A stretch of DNA of 64,000 nucleotides from Branchiostoma lanceolatum (taxonomy: Eukaryota > Chordata > Leptocardii > Amphioxiformes > Branchiostomatidae). The translations under genes and the position numbers were made by a program. The notes beneath the pieces are model-generated. The model had not been told where the DNA came from. It saw only the letters and a list, made by a program, of their open reading frames with translations, and searched no databases. This document shows, piece after piece, positions 52,719 to 64,000 of this stretch. The DNA is taken from the NCBI RefSeq assembly GCF_035083965.1, contig NC_089740.1, positions 12,106,052-12,170,051 on the forward strand, written 5' to 3'. How positions within the stretch are numbered: the stretch's first letter is position 1; the number at the start of each line of letters is the position of its first letter.

Positions 52719-54308
52719 ACACGGAAAAACTTTTAACGAACAGCTTTTCGCGAGTGTGCCTTTCTCACGGTCATTGCAGTCACCGATTTGACTTTGAACG
52801 TTAAGAGGTCATAAAAACAAAGCCTCAATGACGATCTTTTTGGCTGGCGTTTAAGCATTTTGCCTTTTTTGATGGACAATTCTTGGGTCTTGCGTTCTCT
52901 ACAATTTAGCTGTACTCGTGGCGGTAGCCATCCGAGAACGTGTAACCAGAAAACAGTACTTATTAATAACTAATCACAGTGAACACTGGCAATGTAAAAA
53001 AGCTGACAGCAAAGCAAATAATGCAGTTTGCGTGTTTATTCATCTAATCTTTTATTTGAATTTACCACATCTGACTTGAAGGGGCAATAAAACAGGTGCT
53101 TAACCCCTTACAGGTTGCCTTCCCTTCCAGTAAAACAACAATATAACACGGAATTACAAATACAGAATATACTAGAATAGATCTCAGTACGAAAGCGCTT
53201 CGTTTGTATTACCAATCTGACAGCTAGACTAGATTTCGAGATATCCCAGACCTCACAACGGACATTGTCTTCTGTGTGTCGGCCCCCATATGAAAAGATC
53301 AAGAGAATACTGGAAATGTTTGTACGTTCCGAGAGTTATCATGTGTCCTCAGAAATACTCCAGGACACCGGCCCACATACATTGTACTGCCTTCAATCTT
53401 TGGCCAAAGGTGGTTCAAAGTGCACGATGGCTTTTTTTGTGTGTCAATTTAGAAAAGGATATGGCGGTTTTGTCCTATTCACTACACATGCGTAATGTAC
53501 TTTTAGTATATTGTGATTTCTAAATTAAAGTAATTTGTGAACCGCATGCGCATGTGCGTATTTTAAGCCAGCAATCAATTTGTGTACAAAAATACAAACA
53601 TCTATGTAACTGTATAACGTTTACATAAGGATTGTGGTTAATTCCATAGAAAAAAACTCTTAAATAAAGAGTAGAAATGTAAACGCCATTTTTATGACTT
53701 TTGGGCGTTCTGGATTGTGGCTGGCTCTCTCATACGTAAACATTAACCTAGCAACAATAAACTGAAGAAAACCTCCGAGGGTCTAACGGTCGTCTGCGTG
53801 GTCTCATTTTAAGAAGATTTGTTGAACATTTGAAACACAGTCACTCGGCAACCGGAGACGACTATAGTAGTGTATATGAGTTATAGGGTGTTTAAAGAGC
53901 TCTTCAATTGTTATGTTTGGAGTCTTCCGTACCTGGAACATTTGCGCTCCCTCTTCCTCTATACCGCACTCTACAATAGGTGAATTGTTAACGGAAAGGT
54001 AAATGTTACCCCGCGGTTTGCCACACGTAACCTGTCATGTGACTTGTATTTGTTATTCATCAACTATTAGGAAAGACCTATGCTCACAAGGAAAAATGCC
54101 AGCTGACGCAGAAAAATAAATTTTACGACACCATTTTAAACGAATTTGTTTCGGATCGTATATTTGCACGTTTCCTCTTTCGACCCTTTTTTTGTTTAAT
54201 AACGCAAACAAAGCTGAACTTATGACGGAGTTGCGCAAGACAAAAGTTAAATAATCACCAAATTAAAAGTCAAGCCATTTTGAGAGTTAACTATTAACAA
54301 GCGGGCAT

Positions 54309-54319
54309 GTATATATATA
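54309..54319 (+). promoter_or_regulatory. TATA box of the first receptor exon
   Basis: A TATATATATA run about 120-130 bp before the start codon at 54,439, compatible with a transcription start near 54,345. This suggests the upstream exon has its own promoter. Confidence 0.5.
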
Positions 54320-54438
54320 CCTCCACAGCTTGTCCCGTTTGATACATTATGTTTGGCTCTCTTACGCGCATCAGTCTCTGAGACCACCCAACCTTCGGAT
54401 GTTCAGGTTTTTGTAGTCGTAAATTTGAGTGTTTGACG

Positions 54439-55183
54439 ATGGAGGGTCTAACCTCAGTTCTATTACTGTTGCTTTTGATTATTGGGACAACGGGCGATAC
54501 AGTTAGGCTTGGGGTTATTCTTGAGGATGGTTCCTCACAACCATATTCGTACGGTTATGTAGCTCCGGCCGTACAACTCGCAGTAGACCGGGTCAACGGC
54601 GAAGGATGGCTCGGACCGCACCAACTGGTGGTACAGTACCAGAAAATAAAAGACCTGGGACAGTATGCGGCCATGCAGGTGGCTATGGGGATGTACTACA
54701 ACAACAGCGGGTCCAAACCGGACGCTTTCCTGGGCCCTACCTCGCAGTTCCCGGCACAGACTGTCATCCGTCTCGCAGCCTTTTGGAAGGTTCCTGTCAT
54801 GACCTGTTCGATCGTTTGGCTCCTGGGACGTAAAAACGACCCTCGAGACAACGGAAATTATGAAACGGTCATCAGAACGGTGGCCACCACGGGCGAACTT
54901 GGACAGGTAGTGCTACAGTTATATAGCCGTTATAACTGGACGCGAGGGTTCCAGTTCTACCACCAGGGGGAAAACGACGACGACCTGTGTTACTTCGTCC
55001 AGTCAGGCATTTGGTCGGAGTGGGGACAAGCGGTCTCTGAGAACCAGAGCTTGGAGGCCCTATCGTTCGAGTCCATCGGAGAGTTCAACCAAGATGATTA
55101 CGATCTGACAAACCCTGATGGTGTGAGGAAGGTGGACGAATTGTTTGCTGATGAGTTGAAACGAATGAGTGAACTTTCAAGGG
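54439..55183 (+). CDS. Receptor first exon A: natriuretic-peptide-receptor-like ligand-binding lobe
   Basis: One intact coding exon of 248 codons plus one base. Signal peptide (hydrophobic Leu/Ile run, about residues 5-18), then a type I periplasmic-binding/ANF-receptor fold start (TVRLGVILEDG, YGYVAPAVQLAVDRVN). NPR-like landmarks follow: AFLGP at about 97, VIRLAAFWKVPVM, a glycosylation site in NWTRG, and LCYF at about 188. Such receptors are membrane guanylate cyclases or clearance receptors. The donor is G|GTACGT at 55,184, phase 1. No downstream exon of its own is found before exon B at 57,163. The same phase fits the acceptor at 62,551, so this may be an alternative first exon of the gene below, or an orphaned tandem duplicate. 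The GP-x-C cysteine conserved in exon B and in vertebrate NPRs is absent here (GPTS). Confidence 0.82.
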
Positions 55184-55201
55184 GTACGTACATTTTTGAC
55201 T

Positions 55202-55204
<3 letters not shown>

Positions 55205-55271
<67 letters not shown>

Positions 55272-55690
55272 ACGCACACGCACACGCACACGCACACACA
55301 CGCACACTACACTACACGCACGCACACACACACACTACACACACACACACACGCGCGCGCGCGCACACACATAAATACACATGCACACACACACACAAAC
55401 GCACACACACATACACACACACTCACGCGCACACACAGACACACACACACACACACTTCACGCAGATACACACGAATACACACACACACACACCACATTG
55501 AGGGAGACTCGGAAAGAAAGAGGTAGAGAGGGACACACACACACACACACATGCACATACAGACACACAAACACACAGACACATAGATAGATACAAACAG
55601 GCGTACATACACACATTTATGTATATAAAGACAGACAGACAGACAGACAGACACACAGATATATGCACGTACGTACATACACACACACAA
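55205..55690. repeat. Large (CA)n / (CACACG)n microsatellite
   Basis: Begins about 20 bp after the donor of exon A: pure CA, then CACACG hexamers, then mixed CA/GACA tracts. Long H/T and C/V frames here are artefacts. Confidence 0.97.
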
Positions 55691-57162
55691 CAGTAGCCAC
55701 ATCATTCCTACTAATTCTATTTTATTTAAGGGAAGTGACGTCATTGCCTCAATCAGGATCATATCATAAAACATGTGTATTTCTTGTAGCAGATTATGTA
55801 CCGTTTAGTACCTTGGTCGGTGGACTTTGACCCACCCTCTGTATATAGTCCACCTTCTAGATTCCCTGGCTTTGCGGCAACAGGATTCATTGTTCTATCA
55901 CTATCGTTGGTAATCGCTTCTCGACTAGGCACTGGATAAATGTGTACATTATAAGTACACCATAAATCGAACCACGGATTGTTTTGTGATTTATCACTGA
56001 TCGGTTATTTACTTATTATCACCCCTTCTTTTATTCATTCTTGTTTCCTGTCTAGTTCTATTAGGTCCTGCATGATGAATTAAAGTGTGTATGTCCGTTA
56101 CCACCCATGCTCCTAGAAATGATGCAAAACATGTTGCACGTTCTTTATTTGCCCAAAACCACTGTGCAATTGGGAAATGATACCATCCTTCCGATTTTAA
56201 ACGTACAAGGTGTTGGCCTTGTAAAGGATGCATCGATCCTGTTGCCAACACCTCTCAGATTTCAGTCTGTGAAGTTTAATAAATAAAAGATGGTTTGCAT
56301 CAAGTTGAGCCGGGGGGAGCTGTGTTACTATCATAAATTGTTGTTTATTTTTTCAGATAAAGATGTTGTTTATTTGTTTAGTGAAATCTTTGCCAATTCA
56401 GGTACATGTATGCTAAACTATAAAGATCAGGTTCGCACTTCTTTGTATGCACTAACTTTACTGATGTGCTGTATCGGGGAGTTAGCCTGGGTGTCGTCCT
56501 CCGTAGTAACCACTCCCGCAATCTTTTCGCTTTCTAATTCGTGGTTAGCAAGCGAAAGGATTGAGCCAGCGGAGGATGGCATCCAGGCTTTTGGGGAGTA
56601 CAGGCAGTCAGTAAATACTAGAACAGGGTATAATTCCAGAAGAAAACAATGCCCATAGTATATCAGCCCACATTCTTTCGGATTTATATATACCTGCTTT
56701 CAGTAGGTGGTTTTCAGTGTTGTATCAGGCTGCCCGATTCGGAGAACCACTCGAAGAAAACGTGAGATTCTGCAAAATACCACTGCCCATACAATAATCT
56801 AGTTATAAAAGGATAAAAATAACGTCGAAAGCCAGAAGAGTGCTTCAAATCTGGGAATATCTCAGCTAGTTACACAGTCTAGGGGGGCAGCGGACAACAG
56901 TTATAACACCATATATCTTTCTCTTCACAAAACAACTCAAAACACTCTAACGGGTACTTGAGCACGATGTGGTGATGCCAGGCCCTCTAGTTTCTGCCTT
57001 TTTTAATTAAAAAGTCTCTTCTAGGTAGTATATTGATGGCTGTTTACTGCTGTCTTTAAAATATGACTATCACGGTGTGAGGCACTCAGAAGGAAGTGTG
57101 ATCTTGTAGGGAAGGCAGTGGTCAAAGTTTTTTGGAGAATCGCTGTTAGGATTAAGTCGAGG
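55691..57162. other. Region between receptor exons A and B
   Basis: No coding exon recognised. It contains the short MITE at 56,483-56,589. A TATA-like motif is not obvious before exon B. Confidence 0.45.
56483..56589. mobile_element. Short inverted-repeat element (MITE), family TAGCCTGG
   Basis: Starts TAGCCTGGGTGTCGTCCTCCG and ends CGGAGGATGGCATCCAGGCT. Same ends, length and central AGCGAAAGGA-type word as the element at 2,033-2,142. Confidence 0.7.
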
Positions 57163-60100
57163 ATGGCGTTTCGTGGCATGTGTGCGGTTGGTATTGTGTT
57201 AGTGTTGTTCTTGGTGGTAGAGACTAAAAAGGTGGATGTTGTACTCGGTGTCCTATTGGAGGACGATCCTAGGTTGCCGTACTCCCTGGCAAGGGTGGCC
57301 CCGGCAATCCAGCTAGCAGTGAACGTGGTAAACAAACGAGCTTCGCTGGGATCTCTACGGCTTGCCCCTCGTTTTGTCAGCAACTTACGCTGCGAGACGT
57401 TTTCCATGCAAGTAGGCGCCATGGCAATGTACTACGAACACCAGAAGGGTCAACACCACTGCAGCAAGGACAGGAATAGACCCTCCGTACTGCTGGGCCC
57501 AAGCTGTGACTTCCCCGCCGCTTCTATAGTACGGTTAGCCTCCTACTGGAACATTCCGTCTATGACTGTTGCCGTACCCTGGGCTCTGCAGAACAGACGA
57601 GAAGACGCTTACAAGACTAGTATAAGAACGTCTGTGTCGTCGGGGGAGGTCGGCAGGTTCGTCCTACGCGTTCTAGACAAGTTTAACTGGACACGATCGT
57701 TTTCTGTGGCCAGCCACGGTGGCGGGCCAGGGAACCACACATGTTACTTCCTCGTCCGGGGAATCTATGACGAGTGGAGGGTCAGAGAGGGAGTAAACGT
57801 CCAAGCCAATGTCTTCAGTGAGTTCCAAGAAGTCGATTTTGATTTGGAAAGTGAAGAAGGTTTGAGTCGCCTCGATGAAAAACTTCGGAACACGATGACT
57901 GAAGCTAAGGGAAAGGCTAGAGGTAAGACTACTTCAAGTGTTGAATATTACTGATATTACAAACTCTCATTGCCCCAACCGTACTATTTCCATGATATTA
58001 CAGACTCCGTATAATGGTAGCGTGCGTAGTCCAGTAGTTAACGATCTTGCCTCTGGAACTAGAAGCCCCGGGTTCGATCCCGACTGTGTCGCTCACCCGA
58101 CATGCACGCTACCGGAAAGGGTCGCAGTCGGGACGGGACGTTAAGCCCTGGTCCACTGTTCATTGTGCTTGTCGAAAAGAGCTAGGGGAATTTCCCCGGT
58201 ACAATGAACCTGTAAATACTGTACATAGCGTCTCTCTTCTCTGTCACGACCAGTGGAAGATTAGCTCATCTGTTCATTGAGTTCATTTGAGCTAAACTGG
58301 TTCGAGATCACTTTCCTTTCATTTCACTCCCATTGCCCCAACCGTACTATTTCCATGGGTGTCATCCATAACGTCACTTTTTTTTTACTGTTCTGGCATA
58401 ACCTTGGTTGGAAATTATTGATAATGGTACATCAAGTACACTTTGCACAATGACTTACTAGTAGTAAGGGGAAGTACTAGTGTCGTGGTATCTTTAAATA
58501 ATGCAGAAACTTTCTTTCTCATTATATACACATTGGGCATAGTCATTAAGTTATTTTTAGTGATTATGCAGGAAAAAGGAATACCGGAAAGCTAGGAGTG
58601 AGTTTGTCAATGGCGGCTCGTGTATGCCATCTTTTGTGCCCGAAATACACAGTGTAGGATTCATAAAAAGGTCACTTCTTGCAACTTGTGAATCCAATGT
58701 TGATTAGCAATGTTCAACATCATGAGCATTATGAAGTTGGCTTCTTTGGCTTCATCAAATGATTGTTGAAATGAGTATTGAAATGTTTGTTTACGTTACA
58801 AAAATGCCATTTACAACATTCTAGACTACTCACTGAAAGCTAGCTCCACTTGCCAAAAATAGTTACCCAATCAACTGGATAAGATTTTGAAAATCTTATC
58901 CAGTTGCTTGAGTAACTATTTTTGGCGTATTTTACTACCTGGATATCTAACTTTCATCAACGTAGCTCCACTTGATGTTACAGCATTCACCTGCTTTCAA
59001 GGGGCTAGAAACATTCCTAGTTGCTAGCGACAGCGACTTCTACGTGCTCCAGATCACAAAGCCTCCTCAAAATGTCCCTAATATAGGCTCAAGGGTCAAG
59101 GTTGAGCATAGGTATAGTGTCGACTTTCTCGAAATGTTTCGTCGTTGGGTTTTCACAAGATGAAAACTATTGGCAAGGCTTGAAACCACCGAAAGACATG
59201 TGGTAAAAGAGTGGAAGGGTGATGAAATAACCCGCACAGCGTAAGGAGAAGCAATTCTAATTTAATTTTGGCACACACCACGCATATATCACGATGACAG
59301 AAGGCAAACTTTGTGAGCCACTTCAAGCAGGTAATATTTGTCAAACCCACGTGTACGTGTTCACCTCAAGCGTCACCAGGAGGCAGCAGACTTTTATTCT
59401 CTTCTTGTCCAATTCAGTTACTGCTACTTTAACGTCACCTTGATTTATAACATAACAACTGTCTGCGGAATATTGATAATTTCCGTGTTTAGTAACCTTT
59501 TGTACGTTATATACGTTTGAAGTTGGAACAGGTGGCCCATTTAACAATTCTCAAATATGTTTTACTCGCTTTCGCCTACCCTCAGACGCCGTTGATGTTT
59601 TAACGTCGCTCACTTCGATTTATAACAGTCCTAGAAGCCTGTCTGGGTTATATTAATTGTTTCCGTGTTTAGGAACCTCCTTCCTGGTGATATATTTCAT
59701 ATTGAGGAACAGGTGTTCCATTTAGCAGCTCTAAAATACGTTTTACTCGCTTCTACTTAAGTCCAGACGGCGTTTGTGTTTTAGCGTCATTCACTTCGAT
59801 TTACAACGTCCGGGGATAGTTTCCGTGTTTAGGAACCTCTGCCCTGGTTGCACATCTATATGGATTAACAGCTTGTCCCTTTAACAGTTTTCACGTTCTG
59901 CAGATCATGACAGAAATATTTTACATTCTAAGTGTGGACGTCAAACGACGATTGTTTACTTAGTCGTTTGTTTGTTTGTTTGTGTGTTTTACTTGTTTAT
60001 CATGGGCCAATCCCTTCTGTCGAATGTGGTGATATTCAACGTGCAGAAAGTTACTATCTATTTTGGACACTGTGTTGTCGATTTAGTTTATAATTAGGCC

Positions 60101-60849
60101 ACAGAAGGTAAATTTCATGGATGACATCGACGCGCTCATTAATTTTCGCCGGATTTTGACAAATTCTTTACCCCCGGAGATGGTCAACACGACGAGAAAG
60201 TACCAAAATAGGAAAGTATGTCATGTTGTAACCTTGATTGTACTTGTAGAAGTAACACTAGTGAGGTAGCCATAACTATAGGTTTATAAGTGAAACTAGT
60301 TCGATTGTTGTAAAAGTAACACCAATGTGTTAGCCATGAGTGTAGTTACCAACTTGGTAAATAATACCAGTCTAACAATACTGGTGTCACTTTGTGCACT
60401 TCTTGAATACAGGGATAAAAGACTTGTTGGATATAATACCATATTTTGTCGCTTCAATTCTTGTTAAAACGGTCAAGGTGTCTATTTTGAAAAAAATGTA
60501 TCCATCATTTAGCCCTCTGGCAATAAATTTTGAGTCTGTAGAGGATGTCCTCCATAAAATGTACTTGCTGTGGCTGATAGTTGCGACTTGTAGTCTTAAT
60601 AGAAAGGACTTCTTTAGTGAGAATGTTAAATATAGCCCATTGACTGACAGCCTATCAGAGTGCAGGGATCCTTTTTGACGTGTTTGTTGTTTCAGTACTC
60701 TTCACTAATCCCGTGTCAGGGCCGACCGGTCCAAAAATGTCTGTCAAGTCAAAGAACTGACATCACGGGGCGGTACCATCTGGTTTCTGTGTTGCATGTC
60801 TTCTTCCTCGTTATCACATTCGCCAAGAAGGTTATGTTTTGGGTAGCGT

Positions 60850-60927
<78 letters not shown>

Positions 60928-63825
60928 GCGTGTGCGTGTGCGTGTGCGTGTGCGTGTGCGTGTGCGTGTGCGTGTGCGTGTGTGTGAAGAATGCCTGCAT
61001 GGATTGTTTTCATATTTAGTCGGTAAGCAAGTCTTGGTGAGACCTCTAAACTTTAGATTTCGGGCCCCCTGGTAACTTTCTATGGTACTGGAGCAGAACT
61101 TCCAGTTTTAATATCTCGTGTTCTGAACATGTACATGCAATGGCCCTGCTTTGTTTTATCATACACTGAAATAAATCCTTTAAACGTGGTGCCATTTCTT
61201 TTGTCTTCATTATCTTAAATACTCATACGCCAAATATCATATTGGGAAACATTACAGACAATAATCTTTTACATCTGGGATAAACGCGCGCCAAATCCCA
61301 TGGCCTCAGCCTGCTTTGTTTTGTCATACATTGCCATAAGTCCGAAGGCGTTGCCATTTCTGATCATCATTTCTCCTTCTTCTTTAAAATATTCATACGA
61401 CAACATAGGTGCACCAGAAACCCAAATAGTGCAATGTTTATCCACATGATTGATAAACAAACCCCTCTCCTTTACTTTTACCCGAGTAAAAAATTAACGT
61501 TATAAAGATAAAATGCAACCTTTGACAGGAGGTGTGTCCCTCTGACGTCACCACTGCCCTTTGTACAAAGGAGACCTTATGTGTGACTTGCGTTAATGCA
61601 ACACTTAAGGGGTTAAAGGTCGACACAGTGATTTTTTCTGTCATTACGCAATGGTGCTTACATATCAATATGTTTGTAAGTTGTTAAAGGTGGATGTATT
61701 CAACACATTACCATATTGTATGGAAAACAGTGACATGATCCAAGTTGCATACACATACGAGCGTACGTTTGTATTAGATGAACGCATTTATCAGTTTATT
61801 ATTCAAGTAATCAAAGGCGTTGTACTAGTGAAAAAAAATTTAATCAATCAATCTACACATCATATTAGGACTATTGTCACATTTAACATTTTCGTATGTT
61901 CATCAGGTATTCATTCGAATTTGACGGCATACGAGTTTTACGGAATACACAGGAGTTTTACAAAATACATACGAATTTTGAGGAATCCATACGAGTTTTA
62001 CAGAATACATACGAATTTTACGGAATGCATACGATTTTACGGAATTCATACGAGTCTTACTATTAGTAAGGATCGTATGGATTCCGTAAAACTCGTATGA
62101 ATTCCGTAAAATTCGTATGAATTCCGTAAAATTCGTATGAATACTTAGACACCCCTGTTCATCGGTACTACCAGTGGACTAGCCCATGCTGTAGTGCTTG
62201 TCCTGCTCTATACACTGAAAGGCGTGGAAAGGATTTTAACTTAACTGAACTTAACTGTTCTTCTGTAAAAACGAGACATTGTTTTACATTCCTGACACAT
62301 CTACATCTACATCTACATTGAATACTATCATCATATACTACACAGAATACTATCATCGTCATCATTACATTGTATACTGTTTTAGCCGTTAGAATACACA
62401 TTATTAGATCGATTGATATTCATGTTATAGATAAGTTCTTTGTAATTGTTAAATATTAGAAATAGTCGATTTTTATGTATCTACAAATTGCCATACATTG
62501 TACTCGTTACAATTATCGCGCAATAAAGTTCTTCTTCTGTACCCCACCAGTGATCATCACGTGCGCCAGCGCCCCCTATGTGTGGCGACTGATGAAGGTA
62601 GCCGGCCAGATGGGCATGACCAATGGAGACTACGTCTTCCTCATCTTGGACATGTTCGACCACGCCTACCTCCAGCGGGAGACTTGGGTCGGATCAGAAG
62701 ACAACCTGCAGGAGCAACAGGACGTCTTAGACGCCTTCCGCGCCGCCTTCATTATCACCGTCCCCCGGCCAAACACAGCCACCTTCAGGAACTTCTCCGA
62801 ACAAGTCCGAAAAATAGGGGACCAGAACTTCGGCTTCGACTCACAAGAAACGTTGGTAAGTGACGTCATCAGAGTCTGATAATGTTCTTATAACGCAATG
62901 AAAATGACCTTCATGTGCATAGCAAACGTTTCCGCAAGATGTCAAACTTGCCTGAAAACTGATTGCGCATAAAAGTCTGCTAGGTTGTGTTAAAAGAGCC
63001 TTGTTTTCCAGAACCTGCCAATATGATGAAACTATTCGTGATCTTTTTAATCTGTCTGATCATTTTTTGCGGCAATGTGACGACAAAACTTCAACGTTGT
63101 AAAGCCGTGTTAGTGAATGTTGTTGATATTTTCTCCAGGCAAACCCGTTTGTGGAGTCTTACTACAACGACGTGATGCTGTACGCAACCGCCTTGAACCG
63201 CACGCCCGGCTATAACTACAGCAACGGCACAGAGATGGCTCTGAGAATGCGCAACCTTTCCTTCACCGGTAAGGAACCTATCATACCTTGGCCGAGTTCT
63301 TTGAGCACAAGCAGTTGACTTCGTCAGGGCGAAATGAATGCTGCTACTTTGACTCGCTAGGGAGCGTTGCGGTCAGAATGCATGCGGTGCCAACTAACCT
63401 CACATTAGAATGAACTTGAGAAAACTTAAGCCCCTGTCACACTTGTGCGTATATACAAGTCCGCATGAGTTGCGTATTAACATGTTTCTGGTTTAGGTTA
63501 AGTTTGCAGCCGAAGAAGTTATTTCTTAGGTTCGATCACTTGGCTGCAGAATGGTGGGTCAAAGTATAAAACAACTTTGTCCCCGCAAACTTTACTTAAA
63601 CCAACAAAAATGTTGATGCGCAACTCACGCGCACTTCAATATACGCACAAGTGTGACAGGGCCCTTACGTGAATGTACAAAGAAATATGTGCATCTCTCT
63701 CGTATATATATATACGCTTTTGTATCGACACAGGCGCAGACGGAGAGGAGGTCGTCGTCAAGAATGGAGATCGTGTCTTTGACTTCATCGTCTTGGATCT
63801 GAACCGTTCAAGCGAAAGTTTCGTG
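57163..63825 (+). CDS. Natriuretic-peptide-receptor-like protein, extracellular part (3' end outside window)
   Basis: Exons 57163-57922, 62551-62855, 63139-63268, 63734-63825; phases join, 429 codons so far. Signal peptide (MAFRGMCAVGIVLVLFLVV), then the ANF-receptor/type I periplasmic-binding fold: VDVVLGVLLEDD, RVAPAIQLAVNVVN, VLLGPSCDFPAASIVRLASYW, FNWTR (N-glycan site), HTCYFLVRGIYDEW. The second exon starts VIITCASAPYVW and contains GMTNGDYVF, as in NPRs (VIMCASS, GMTSGDYAF). The fourth contains KNGDRVFDFIVLDL, matching the NPR block around NGDRYGDFSV. The transmembrane, kinase-homology and cyclase parts, if present, lie beyond the window. ATG 57,163 is the first in frame. Whether it is a guanylate cyclase or a clearance-type receptor cannot be decided here. 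Confidence 0.88.
58015..58325 (+). mobile_element. tRNA-derived SINE (family B), fullest copy
   Basis: tRNA-like head with A-box-like TAGTCCAGTAGTTAACG and B-box GGGTTCGATCCCG. The body contains CACCCGACATGCACGCTACC and GGTACAATGAAC, with the tail GAGCTAAACTGGTTCGAGATC. Partial copies at 14.8 kb and 15.9 kb show it is a family. The core resembles lancelet Deu-type SINEs as I recall them. Confidence 0.75.
58326..59390. other. Receptor intron 1, left part; includes a perfect hairpin
   Basis: No exon found. Contains the short palindromic element at 58,852-58,926 (arms GCCAAAAATAGTTAC and GTAACTATTTTTGGC, inner arms CAACTGGATAAGATTTT mirrored). Confidence 0.55.
58852..58926. mobile_element. 75-bp palindromic element
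   Basis: GCCAAAAATAGTTAC...CAACTGGATAAGATTTT is followed directly by the mirrored arm. Only a few bases in the loop and one small arm offset are unpaired. Confidence 0.8.
59400..59900. repeat. Three-copy tandem repeat of about 160-180 bp
   Basis: TTCCGTGTTTAG(T/G)AACCT recurs at 59,481, 59,661 and 59,821. Each copy is preceded by TTTAACGTC/TTTTAGCGTC and GATTTATAACA/GATTTACAAC, and followed by GGAACAGGTG and TTTTACTCGCTT. The copies are diverged. Confidence 0.8.
60095..60215 (-). repeat. Dispersed repeat related to the window's first 140 bases
   Basis: The reverse complement of this segment matches bases 1-140 (CTTCTGTGGCCTAA-type end, GATGTCATCCAT, GCGCTCATTAATTTTCGCC). Confidence 0.65.
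60851..60984. repeat. (TG)n / (TGTGCG)n microsatellite
   Basis: Pure TG followed by GTGTGC hexamers. Composition is complementary to the (CA)n/(CACACG)n tract at 55.2 kb. Frames across it are artefacts. Confidence 0.97.
61040..61170. repeat. Dispersed repeat, copy 2 (relative at 2.2 kb)
   Basis: GGGCCCCCTGG, TGGTACTGGAGCAGAACTTC, ATGCAATGGCC in the same order as at 2,305-2,395. Confidence 0.6.
61908..62144. repeat. Hairpin built of mirrored short tandem repeats
   Basis: Units of about 18-20 bp reading CATACGA(G/A)TTTTACGGAAT run rightward to about 62,060, turn at CTTACTATTAGTAAG, then run mirrored as ATTCCGTAAAACTCGTATG to 62,144. The left arm is longer and more diverged than the right. Confidence 0.9.
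62145..62550. other. Intron immediately upstream of the common receptor exon 2
   Basis: Nothing coding seen. It ends in a pyrimidine-rich acceptor (CTTCTTCTGTACCCCACCAG at 62,531-62,550). Confidence 0.6.
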
Positions 63826-64000
63826 GTACGTTCGTGCTTGACAACAAAGGCATTCTATAAAATACTATATGCAAGACGGGGATGCGCCAGGTCTTCCGTC
63901 CGGGTGAATGGTGTAAATCACCGTATGGCTGATACGTGATAAGTTTATTCAAACAATGCATGAAGACTTTTACCATGAAATTTTTGTCTGTTGTGTGTCT

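Larger units (their letters stand above)
47941..54300. other. Rab27 upstream and intergenic region
   Basis: No gene identified. It contains a dispersed repeat at about 49,468-49,730, a large hairpin at 50,139-50,343 and a tRNA-derived SINE head at about 50,626-50,720. The Rab27 promoter and first exon probably lie here. A minus-strand frame at 52,494-52,718 is listed separately. Confidence 0.45.

Noticed and set aside
55085-55774. Frames rich in His-Thr or Cys-Val over the CA/TG tracts (also at 8.4-8.6 kb and 60.7-61.1 kb)
   Set aside because: Simple dinucleotide and hexamer repeats read as protein; no unique sequence.

Overview
This is a eukaryotic, intron-rich window of about 40% G+C, full of short dispersed repeats. 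The five protein-coding loci, the SINE and LINE-tail families, and the single (unduplicated) Rab27 and MCC genes together suggest an invertebrate chordate, most likely a lancelet (Branchiostoma). That assignment rests on recalled family and repeat knowledge, not on a search. All exon boundaries below were read by hand from GT/AG sites, codon phase and similarity to known families.

Layout. 1-3.1 kb: dispersed repeats, no gene. 3,475-8,861 (+): a five-exon MARVEL-domain membrane protein of the CMTM type; intron 2 carries a tandem duplication of about 765 bp. 12,450-24,304 (-): a complete 17-exon orthologue of MCC (colorectal mutant cancer protein), 975 aa, from the EF-hand start to the PDZ-binding C-terminus ETSL. 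Its introns hold several SINEs and two partial tandem duplications of exon 3' ends with their splice donors. 24,808-32,606: one large foldback-like element. It has inverted termini (first 51 bp identical), a near-matching 6-7 bp target duplication, and two oppositely oriented arrays of a satellite of about 100 bp. It sits about 500 bp upstream of the MCC start codon. 34.1-39.3 kb (+): a ZFAND5/6-type A20/AN1 zinc-finger gene, with a likely non-coding first exon next to CCAAT and E-box sites. 45,402-47,940 (-): a complete five-exon Rab27 GTPase gene. 54.4-64 kb (+): natriuretic-peptide-receptor-like extracellular domain exons, namely two paralogous first exons (54,439 and 57,163) followed by one set of downstream exons (62,551, 63,139, 63,734) that runs off the window.

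The CMTM and MCC genes converge, as do ZFAND and Rab27. The genes have no evident shared pathway and are ordinary neighbours in an animal genome. The two most unusual things are the receptor locus and the foldback element. At the receptor locus, two intact alternative first exons end in the same codon phase and could both splice to one common set of exons.
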